From assembly GCA_964458665.1 (NCBI GenBank), contig CAYWOO010000196.1:1-11493 (forward strand): 11,493 nt of DNA, given 5' to 3'. Numbering within the stretch: position 1 is the first letter of the stretch; each line of letters begins with the position of its first letter. The position numbers were made by a program, and so were the translations under genes. Shown piece after piece: positions 6,483-11,493 of this stretch. The notes beneath the pieces were generated by a model that saw only the letters and a program-made list of their open reading frames with translations, was not told where the DNA came from and did not search any database. This DNA comes from JANXYW01 sp964458665 (lineage in GTDB: Bacteria; Chloroflexota; Dehalococcoidia; DSTF01; JACRBR01).

Positions 6483-7778
6483 GTGCGGAACTCGGCAACG
6501 GCCGGAAGCCTCGATTCGACTTCGCTCATCCCCGGCTATTTCGATAGCCCGTTTCCGGGCGAAGACGGCGGCCCGCGCCGGCAGTTGATTCCGCGCTCAC
6601 CCGGCATCGGCGTACGCGCGGGCGAAAAGCTGTCCGTCCTGTCCCGGCGGGCAGTCATGGCCAATATGGTCGTGCTCCGCGCGCCCGGCGAAGTCTTCGT
6701 GCAGGGAAACACGCCGCCTGCGGGAGGCGACACGACGAGTTGGGTTGAGCGCATCGATCCCGACACGCTCACGACGATCGCGCGCTCGCCGGACTTGCCC
6801 GGCGGACCGTTCTGGGCGGGCGGCATACTCGCGCATGCCAACGGCTATCTCTACGTCGCGTATGGCCGCTTCTGCCACAAACTCGATGCAGGGTGCGCGC
6901 TCGTAGCCAGCCGCGAATTACCGCGGTCGCAGCCATACAACAGCCTGCTCGCGCTCTCCGACGGCAACCTCGTGATGAAAAATTTCGTACGCGACGGCTC
7001 GTCGCGATCGTACCTCAGCGTGCTCGATGCCGAGCATCTCGCATCCGTAGCGCCGGAAGTCGAGATCCCGGAGGGATCGATCGCACGCATCTCCCGCGAC
7101 ATCACACCGGCGGGCGAAGAGTTCATCTACGTTGTCGGCGACCACACGATCTTTCGCTTCCGATACGAGCGCGGCCGTCTCGTTCGCGACGAAGACTGGA
7201 CGTTCATGTATCGCACGCTTCCGGATGCAGAGCAGTCGTACGGCTGGGATCCAGTCATCGCCGATGGTTCGGCATGGTTTATGGACAACGGCGAGAACCA
7301 GTACCAACGAACCCTGGCCGGGACGGGCGTCGCGGCCGGGCCGCTGCACGTGTTCCGGGTTGGCATGGACGATGCTTCCGATGCCGACATGTTCACTCCA
7401 TTCGGCCTGGCACGCGGCACCATCGTCAATCCGCCGCTCGTTGATGCCAGGCGCCGCATCCTCGTGGCGTACGATAGTGGCAACGGCCGCATTGGCGGCT
7501 TCCGCTACGGGAGCGGTTCGTTCGAGATGCTCTGGGGCCACGCGTTCCATGCCGGCAATCACTTCCTGTTGTTTCCTGACACGGGCGAGATCGTGGTAAA
7601 TGACTTCAAAGACGGCCACGAACATGTCGTCATGCTGGATATCGAGACAGGCGCGGAGCTGGGACGAGTCGCAACGGCCAGTCCAATGCAAGCCGTGGTC
7701 TTTCAGTCGCCCGGTTGGCGACGCGACATCTACACTTGCACGTTCACCACGCTTTCACGCGTGTTCATCGAAGAGTAA
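6483..7778 (+). CDS. Beta-propeller-like protein of unknown function
   Basis: I cannot assign this 431-aa protein to a named family. It has repeated strand-turn-strand units of propeller type: GGILAHANGYLYVAYG (113-128), LLALSDGNLVMKNF (155-168), FIYVVGDHTIFRFRY (214-228), a WDPVIADGSAWFMDNG segment (255-270), ILVAYDSGNGRIGGFRY (326-342), and FLLFPDTGEIVVNDF (361-375). This recalls SMP-30/NHL or PQQ-type propellers, but no metal site of a known enzyme is evident. There is no signal peptide, so it should be cytoplasmic. The GTG start at 6483 has AAAGGGA at 6467-6473 upstream. It is 54 bases after the acyl-CoA dehydrogenase and 20 before the hydrolase, so it is probably in the same transcript. 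A lactonase-like or substrate-binding role is a guess. Confidence 0.8.
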   Translation: MRNSATAGSLDSTSLIPGYFDSPFPGEDGGPRRQLIPRSPGIGVRAGEKLSVLSRRAVMANMVVLRAPGEVFVQGNTPPAGGDTTSWVERIDPDTLTTIARSPDLPGGPFWAGGILAHANGYLYVAYGRFCHKLDAGCALVASRELPRSQPYNSLLALSDGNLVMKNFVRDGSSRSYLSVLDAEHLASVAPEVEIPEGSIARISRDITPAGEEFIYVVGDHTIFRFRYERGRLVRDEDWTFMYRTLPDAEQSYGWDPVIADGSAWFMDNGENQYQRTLAGTGVAAGPLHVFRVGMDDASDADMFTPFGLARGTIVNPPLVDARRRILVAYDSGNGRIGGFRYGSGSFEMLWGHAFHAGNHFLLFPDTGEIVVNDFKDGHEHVVMLDIETGAELGRVATASPMQAVVFQSPGWRRDIYTCTFTTLSRVFIEE

Positions 7779-7798
7779 CGCCGAAGGAGGAGTCTGTG

Positions 7799-8689
7799 AT
7801 GGCATCGATGGAAGTCGTCCTGCTTGGAACCGGTAGCCCAATGTTCAACCCCGCGCGCTGTGGCGCCGGGTACGCAATCACCGCGGGAGATGCGCATCTC
7901 GTCGTGGATCTTGGGTGGGGCGCCTCTCGCCATATCAACGCAGCGGGCCTCGCGCACGCCCAGGTGGATACGCTCTTCCTTACTCACCTGCACTCGGATC
8001 ACATCACCGACATCCCTGACTTCCTGATGCAGCGTTGGACTGGCGGCGCGACGACTGCGCTGCGCGTCTACGGGCCCGAAGGCACGCGGGAGTGCGTGCA
8101 GGCGTTCCAGGCGGCGATGCGGCTCGATGTGGAGTATCGCATCGCACACCATGGCGAGAAGAATCTCCCCCGATCTGGGTGGCAGATCGAGATCACGGAA
8201 GTACCAGCGACGCAAGAGGCTACATGCATCGCGCAAATCGGCGATCTCGAGGTGGATGCGTTCGAGGTGGATCACTGGCCGGTCAAGCCGGCGCTTGGCT
8301 TCCGGTTGCGCCGCGGCGGTCGATCGCTGGTTCTGTCCGGTGATACCGGCAAGTGCGACTCGCTGGTCGCAGCATCCCGTGGCGCTGACATGCTCATCTG
8401 TGAGGCGATGAATCGTGAGATGTGGGATGGTCTTGTCGGCATCGTGCGCAGCCGAGGCAACGAGCGCGGTGCCGATGTCCTGGCCGACGTGCCGACCTAT
8501 CACGTGACCACGACGGGAGCCGCCGAGATGGCGCGCGACGGCGGCGTCAAGCATCTGGTTCTCTCGCACCTGCTGCCCATGGTGCCCAATGAAGGCCCCG
8601 GGTTCGACCGCTTTGCGGAAGGGATGAGCGACATCTACAGTGGTACGATCACGGTCGGCAAAGACCTGCAGCGATTCGTCATCGAATAG
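7799..8689 (+). CDS. Metallo-beta-lactamase-fold hydrolase (RNase Z-like)
   Basis: This 296-aa protein of the RNase Z/arylsulfatase-like branch has all expected zinc ligands. They are HLHSDH (63-68; His63, His65, Asp67, His68), His159 in EVDHWPVKPALGFR, Asp182 in SGDTG, and His257 in LSHLLP. The early GTGSPMFNPARCG also fits this branch. True RNase Z needs an exosite arm, which I do not see, so hydrolysis of a small-molecule ester, thioester or lactone is likelier than tRNA processing. Start: AAGGAGG at 7784-7790 lies eight bases before ATG 7799. The GTG just before it (7796) is a less likely start. It is 20 bases after the propeller gene and 7 bases before the crotonase gene, so it is clearly part of the operon and may cleave an acyl-CoA or ring-opened intermediate. 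Confidence 0.9.
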   Translation: MASMEVVLLGTGSPMFNPARCGAGYAITAGDAHLVVDLGWGASRHINAAGLAHAQVDTLFLTHLHSDHITDIPDFLMQRWTGGATTALRVYGPEGTRECVQAFQAAMRLDVEYRIAHHGEKNLPRSGWQIEITEVPATQEATCIAQIGDLEVDAFEVDHWPVKPALGFRLRRGGRSLVLSGDTGKCDSLVAASRGADMLICEAMNREMWDGLVGIVRSRGNERGADVLADVPTYHVTTTGAAEMARDGGVKHLVLSHLLPMVPNEGPGFDRFAEGMSDIYSGTITVGKDLQRFVIE

Positions 8690-8696
8690 GAGCGAC

Positions 8697-9491
8697 ATGA
8701 GCGATGTACTGATCATCTCCGACGACGCGCATGTGCGGACGATTCGCCTGAACCGTCCTGAAAAGAAGAACGCGCTGTCCGACGAACTGGCGTGGGGCAT
8801 CGTCGCCGCTGTGGAAGAAGCCGCCCGCGAAGACGCCGTCTGGGTGATCGCCATCACAGGCACCGGCGATGCCTTCTGCTCGGGCCTCGATCTCGGCGGC
8901 ACGGGCGAGAGCGCGTCACCGCTCACGCCGCAAACGGGCTTCATGGATGATGTGGGTTGGGTCGGTCGCTTTGCGCTCGTGCTGCGTGAACTCTGCGACA
9001 AGCCGATCGTCGGCGGCCTGAACGGAGTCGCTGCCGGCGCCGGCCTTTCGCTCGCGATGGCGTGCGATATTCGCATCGGCGCTGAGCGCATGCGGCTGAT
9101 CGCCGGCTACCCGCGCATCGGCGCCTCGCCCGACGGCGGGCTCACGTGGACGCTGCCGCAGGCCATCGGCTACGAGCAGGCCGCTCGCTTCCTGCTCGAG
9201 AACCGCACCGTCGATGCGGACGAAGCACTCCGCCTCGGTTTTGTCGGCGAAGTCGTGGCCGATGCGGCGTTCGATGCCCGCCTTGCCGAGTACTGCGCGT
9301 TCCTCGCGCAGCGCTCGCCCATCGCCAGCCGCCTCACGAAACGCGGCCTCACCCGCGCGACAGGCATCGATCTGGAGAGTCAAGTGCGTTTCGAGCTTGC
9401 CAACATTCGACGCGCCTTCGGGACAAACGACGCAGAAGAAGCCCGCAAAGCATTCTTCGAAAAGCGCCAACCCGTCTTCGAAGGACGCTAG
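8697..9491 (+). CDS. Crotonase-superfamily protein (enoyl-CoA hydratase/isomerase)
   Basis: This 264-aa protein has the crotonase fold with both oxyanion-hole elements: AFCSGLDLGG (59-68) and GLNGVAAGAGLSLAMACD (107-124). An adenine-binding LNRPEKKNALSDE is seen at 18-30. The two catalytic glutamates of a standard enoyl-CoA hydratase are not conserved: by alignment with rat hydratase, Glu144 becomes Ser118 and Glu164 becomes Tyr138. An acid occurs instead at Asp146 (GASPDGG), where PaaG-type isomerases carry their key Asp. Isomerase, ring-opening, thioester hydrolysis or dehalogenation activity is therefore more plausible than plain hydration. TAGGAG at 8687-8692 overlaps the previous stop and supports ATG 8697. 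The gap to the previous gene is 7 bases, implying translational linkage. Confidence 0.88.
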   Translation: MSDVLIISDDAHVRTIRLNRPEKKNALSDELAWGIVAAVEEAAREDAVWVIAITGTGDAFCSGLDLGGTGESASPLTPQTGFMDDVGWVGRFALVLRELCDKPIVGGLNGVAAGAGLSLAMACDIRIGAERMRLIAGYPRIGASPDGGLTWTLPQAIGYEQAARFLLENRTVDADEALRLGFVGEVVADAAFDARLAEYCAFLAQRSPIASRLTKRGLTRATGIDLESQVRFELANIRRAFGTNDAEEARKAFFEKRQPVFEGR

Positions 9492-9535
9492 CCCGACACC
9501 AGTCACCAAATCACGAGTCACCAGGAGCCCATCCC

Positions 9536-10069
9536 ATGAACCTCGTCGAATTCATCAGCGCCGAACTGACGCGCCTTCACGCGATGCTCGACCGCGGCGT
9601 CTCCGATCTCACGCCGGAGCAGTGGCACGCCATCCCGGGCGGCAATCCGGCGGCGAACCACATCGCGTTCGAGATGTGGCACTACGTGCGTACCGAAGAC
9701 AACATCCTGCGGTTCATCATCCAGGGACGCAAGCCGACGGTGTGGATGGAGGGCGGCTGGGCGGAGAAGCTCGGACTACCGCCGGTCGCGCAGGGTACCG
9801 GCATGCCGGCAGCCGACGCGCAAGCGCTCCGCATCGCCGATCTCGATGCCTTCAAGCAGTACACGAAGGAGGTCTGGGCCAGCACAGCCTCATGGCTCGC
9901 AAACCCCGATACAGCCGTTTTCGACACGCCCGTGATGGTGAAGCCGCTGGGCGAGATGCCGGCGATCCGTGCGCTGGGTCAGGTGTGCATGACGCACGGC
10001 TTCACACACCTCGGCGGGCTGGAACTTTCGCGCACGCTGCTCGGGCTGAAGCCGGCCATCGGGGTCTAG
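9536..10069 (+). CDS. DinB-family-like protein
   Basis: This 177-aa helical-bundle protein of the DinB/YfiT type has likely metal ligands His49 in EMWHYVRTEDN and the HxxxH pair His154/His158 in MTHGFTHLGGLE, the usual three-histidine pattern. Such proteins may act as thiol-dependent S-transferases or bind metal, and some members are damage-inducible; the reaction here is unknown. The segment EKLGLPPVAQG (77-87) between helices is typical of the family. ATG 9536 has AGGAG at 9523-9527, eight bases upstream. It is 44 bases after the crotonase gene and is the last gene of the operon. There is no clear terminator after its stop. Confidence 0.85.
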   Translation: MNLVEFISAELTRLHAMLDRGVSDLTPEQWHAIPGGNPAANHIAFEMWHYVRTEDNILRFIIQGRKPTVWMEGGWAEKLGLPPVAQGTGMPAADAQALRIADLDAFKQYTKEVWASTASWLANPDTAVFDTPVMVKPLGEMPAIRALGQVCMTHGFTHLGGLELSRTLLGLKPAIGV

Positions 10070-10079
10070 GCGCGAATCG

Positions 10080-10256
10080 CTATCCGCAGTTCGTGCCGCC
10101 GTTGAACGGCCCACCGGGCGCCCACATATTCCACTGCGCTGTCCGCGCCCAAGTCTCGGACGCCCGCGCCCAGTCCAGGTACTTTGCGTTATCGCCGTAG
10201 TACGCGGCCTTCGCGAGGCCAACGGGCGGTTCTGCAAATCTAGTTTGTGGAGCCAT
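10080..10256 (-). CDS. Small 58-aa minus-strand protein or 3' gene remnant
   Basis: The minus strand reads MAPQTRFAEPPVGLAKAAYY, then NAKYLDWARASETWA, ending WAPGGPFNGGTNCG and a TAG. Third positions are strongly G/C and the product is rich in Tyr and Trp with a Gly/Asn-rich end, which speaks for real coding rather than chance. I do not recognise it. It could be a complete small gene (ATG complement at 10254-10256, with a weak GGAAA upstream) or the last part of a larger gene broken by a rearrangement. The frame continues upstream to about 10670 without the same quality. Its start overlaps the start region of the opposite-strand 60-aa gene. Confidence 0.4.
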   Translation of the reverse strand: MAPQTRFAEPPVGLAKAAYYGDNAKYLDWARASETWARTAQWNMWAPGGPFNGGTNCG

Positions 10257-10260
10257 GTGT

Positions 10261-10443
10261 ATGCGTTTCCAGTTCACCGCCGATGGGGCGCACGCCATCA
10301 TAATCGAACCGGCTGATCTGCCGCTGCTGCTCGTGGCGTACGAACAGCGCGACCGTGAAGGCCGTCGCGTACGTACCCCCGACTCGATAACCGTGCGGCC
10401 CGTCGCCGGCGATGGCGCGCTGCTCTCGGCGTTCGTCGCGTAG
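10261..10443 (+). CDS. Small 60-aa protein, paralogue of the gene at 11374
   Basis: The predicted product begins MRFQFTADG and has IIIEPADLPLLLVAYEQRDR in the middle, a short amphipathic helix bearing charged and leucine residues. The second ATG (10261) is chosen because GGAG at 10249-10252 is eight bases before it, while ATG 10255 is only two bases away. The middle segment resembles the partial product at 11374 (IVLDDADLALLLKAWLARQR), about half identical over 22 residues. The function is unknown. No domain or signal peptide is seen. Confidence 0.6.
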   Translation: MRFQFTADGAHAIIIEPADLPLLLVAYEQRDREGRRVRTPDSITVRPVAGDGALLSAFVA

Positions 10444-10467
10444 CCCGACGAACGATCATCCCACCTG

Positions 10468-10496
10468 TTGACAACTTCCGGACGATGTCGTACGGT
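10468..10496 (+). promoter_or_regulatory. Promoter with possible operator
   Basis: A perfect TTGACA (10468-10473) is followed after 17 bases by TACGGT (10491-10496), a TAnnnT form that is common in high-GC bacteria. The 11-base palindrome CGTACGGTACG (10489-10499) overlaps the -10 box and may be an operator. This would drive the 82-aa gene through a leader of about 180 bases. Confidence 0.45.
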
Positions 10497-10566
10497 ACGT
10501 GTCTGGCCATCCACGGCCAGAGCCGCCGACTCGCTCGGCGCAACATCCAAATAGCATGAGCGTCCA

Positions 10567-10614
10567 AAGGGGGCCGCCACCTGCGACACGATAAGTGTCG
10601 TCAGGAAGGGGGCC
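10567..10614. repeat. Hairpin bracketed by a 9-bp direct repeat
   Basis: AAGGGGGCC occurs at 10567-10575 and 10606-10614. Between the copies, CCTGCGACAC (10580-10589) pairs with GTGTCG-T-CAGG (10595-10605) with one bulged base and a five-base loop. It lies in the leader of the 82-aa gene. It could be an RNA structure or a small mobile scar. Confidence 0.45.
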
Positions 10615-10681
10615 TCTATTGTCGTAACCGCCGATTGACGCAGACGCAAACAAGACAGCGATCGCAACATGCGGAGGAAAG

Positions 10682-10930
10682 ATGACTACAGAGCAAGAAC
10701 TGATCGAGGCCGACATCGGGACGTCCATTCCGGATCTGGAGAACGTCACGCCGCTATTCCAGCGCGAGTACGAAGGCGGGGTGGAGCACGAGGTGTTCTA
10801 CCCCGGATATTCGCAAGACGAAGAGGCGCAACAGGTCGCCTTTGGAGCGCGGACCGCTGGCGAGAGAATCTTCATCGCGCGCTGCGAAGGGAATCTTGTC
10901 GTGCGGCGTACGTTGCCAACCCAGAACTAG
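10682..10930 (+). CDS. Small 82-aa protein of unknown function
   Basis: This acidic, soluble protein begins MTTEQELIEADIG and contains LFQREYEGGVEHEVFYPGY, then RIFIARCEGNLVVRRTL near the end. I do not recognise the family. GGAGG at 10673-10677, four bases before the ATG, supports translation. A stable hairpin follows its stop, so it is likely a single-gene transcript from the promoter near 10468. Its neighbours are other small genes of probable accessory origin. Confidence 0.65.
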   Translation: MTTEQELIEADIGTSIPDLENVTPLFQREYEGGVEHEVFYPGYSQDEEAQQVAFGARTAGERIFIARCEGNLVVRRTLPTQN

Positions 10931-10943
10931 CGACGTCGATCTG

Positions 10944-10969
10944 GCCGGGGCGGGTGCGCTCGCCCCGGC
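10944..10969 (+). terminator. GC-rich hairpin after the 82-aa gene
   Basis: GCCGGGGCG (10944-10952) pairs perfectly with CGCCCCGGC (10961-10969), with two more inner pairs closing a TGCG loop. It starts 14 bases after the stop codon, where a transcript end is expected. There is no T run, so this is a terminator of the T-poor type or an RNA-stabilising structure. Positions 10970-11040 show nothing I can assign. Confidence 0.5.
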
Positions 10970-11040
10970 ACAGCCCGCGCGAGCGTTGATACTTGTTTGG
11001 AGACACCACCCGGCGGGTCACGGCGATCACCAGCTGCTAG

Positions 11041-11081
11041 TAAAATAATGGTGGCTCACGTCGGTTCAGGTGGTTTATACT
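11041..11081 (+). promoter_or_regulatory. Candidate -10 boxes for the DNA-binding gene
   Basis: TAAAAT (11041-11046) matches five of six -10 positions, and TATACT (11076-11081) also matches well. Neither has a good -35 box at the normal distance. One of them probably starts the leader of the gene at 11204. Confidence 0.3.
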
Positions 11082-11104
11082 TAACTCGGCACAGATAGCG
11101 AACG

Positions 11105-11124
11105 GCCCGCCGCTCTAAGCGGGC
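11105..11124 (+). other. Leader hairpin 1
   Basis: GCCCGC (11105-11110) pairs with GCGGGC (11119-11124) around an eight-base loop. It lies upstream of the T-tract hairpin, in the same leader. Confidence 0.45.
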
Positions 11125-11145
11125 TTGGTCGTAGAGAAGCGATTC

Positions 11146-11187
11146 GCCCATTAACTCAGAGAATGAGTTGGTGGGCCTTTTTGCTTT
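11146..11187 (+). terminator. Intrinsic terminator / attenuator in the leader of the DNA-binding gene
   Basis: GCCCATTAACTCA (11146-11158) pairs with TGAGTTGGTGGGC (11164-11176) over 13 pairs, two of them G-T, around a GAGAA loop. CTTTTTGCTTT follows at once. This is a textbook Rho-independent terminator, yet it ends about 17 bases before the GTG of the next gene. It therefore acts either as an attenuator of that gene or as the end of a small RNA starting near 11050-11090. Confidence 0.7.
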
Positions 11188-11203
11188 CCGGGAGAAACGC
11201 GAA

Positions 11204-11374
11204 GTGAACTGGCTCCGCACGGAAGAAGTTGCAGAGGCACTTGGCGTGCACGCAAACACGGTCCGAATTTGGGCCGCGAACGGCAAGCTGCGATCCCGTC
11301 GCACGGTTGGGGGACACCGGCGGTTCGTCGAAGCCGACGTCAAGCGCATGCTCCGTGACTGGAGCAACGACTGA
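11204..11374 (+). CDS. MerR/excisionase-type helix-turn-helix protein
   Basis: This 56-aa DNA-binding protein consists of little more than one winged helix-turn-helix. LRTEEVAEALGVHANTVRIW (4-23) is the helix-turn-helix, NGKLRSRRTVGGHRRF (26-41) the wing, and ADVKRMLRDW the last helix. This matches BldC-like and excisionase-like MerR proteins, which act in gene regulation or in excision of mobile elements. GTG 11204 is chosen over an upstream TTG at 11168, because 11168 lies inside the terminator stem and GGGAG at 11189-11193 suits 11204. The gene is preceded by an attenuator and its stop overlaps the start of the next gene. Confidence 0.8.
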   Translation: MNWLRTEEVAEALGVHANTVRIWAANGKLRSRRTVGGHRRFVEADVKRMLRDWSND

Positions 11375-11493
11375 TGAGGCTCATCAACAACGAGATCGTG
11401 TTAGACGACGCCGACTTAGCTCTTCTGCTCAAGGCGTGGCTTGCCCGACAGCGTGAGAAGGCCACGACCGGCGGGTCGGCGGCGGAGAACGGC
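11374..11493 (+). CDS. Small protein (partial), coupled to the DNA-binding gene
   Basis: The product reads MRLINNEIVLDDADLALLLK, then AWLARQREKATTGG, and leaves the window after 40 residues. Its ATG overlaps the TGA of the previous gene (TGATG), indicating translational coupling. The helix DDADLALLLKAWLARQRE resembles that of the 60-aa protein at 10261. The full length and function are unknown. Confidence 0.6.
   Translation, partial: MRLINNEIVLDDADLALLLKAWLARQREKATTGGSAAENG

Noticed and set aside
6483..7778. Carotenoid oxygenase (also a seven-bladed propeller)
   Set aside because: The four iron-binding histidines with their spacing and the usual flanking motifs are not seen.
7730..9091. Minus-strand open frame of 453 residues
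   Set aside because: It is antisense to the hydrolase and crotonase, both of which have full family motifs.
11090..11180. A tRNA gene in the hairpin-rich leader
   Set aside because: There is no cloverleaf: no GGTTCRA T-loop, no acceptor stem pairing and no anticodon arm of the right size. The stem with a T tract fits a terminator.

Overview
The window is high-GC bacterial DNA with strong G/C preference at third codon positions. Nearly all genes lie on the plus strand, with short gaps and GGAGG-type ribosome binding sites. The mix of genes (thiolase, acyl-CoA dehydrogenase, crotonase, class I haloalkane dehalogenase, DinB-type protein, several conserved unknowns) suggests an environmental acyl-CoA-degrading bacterium. 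A Chloroflexota or actinobacterial-type lineage is plausible, but this cannot be settled from the sequence.

Layout. Positions 1-581 hold a decayed IS481-type transposase with a frameshift, a large internal deletion and an in-frame stop. A thiolase follows (663-1970), preceded by a possible promoter and a strong hairpin and followed by a terminator-like hairpin. Next is a probable operon headed by a TetR-type regulator (2079-2705), whose start region carries a TTGCA-N7-TGCAA dyad. It continues with a putative lipoprotein of unknown function (2755-3552), a haloalkane dehalogenase with a complete catalytic triad (3569-4462) and a small DUF1330-like protein (4492-4899). A 284-base intergenic region contains a perfect 18-bp palindrome. 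It leads into a second probable operon: acyl-CoA dehydrogenase (5184-6428), beta-propeller-like unknown (6483-7778), RNase Z-like metallo-beta-lactamase-fold hydrolase (7799-8689), crotonase-family protein (8697-9491) and DinB-like protein (9536-10069).

From about 10070 to the right edge the character changes to small genes: a 58-aa reading frame on the minus strand, a 60-aa protein whose start region overlaps it head to head, an 82-aa unknown, a 56-aa MerR/excisionase-type DNA-binding protein, and a translationally coupled small protein that runs off the window. The 60-aa protein and the last, partial one look like paralogues. The DNA-binding gene has a 5' leader ending in a hairpin with a T tract, which suggests attenuation or a small RNA. 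This part looks like the edge of an accessory or mobile element.

How the genes may work together (inference): the dehalogenase could turn a haloalkyl substrate into an alcohol. Acyl-CoA dehydrogenase, crotonase and thiolase are the types of enzyme that would oxidise and cleave a derived acyl-CoA. The TetR-type protein is the obvious candidate regulator. The crotonase lacks both hydratase glutamates, so a textbook beta-oxidation cycle cannot be assumed.
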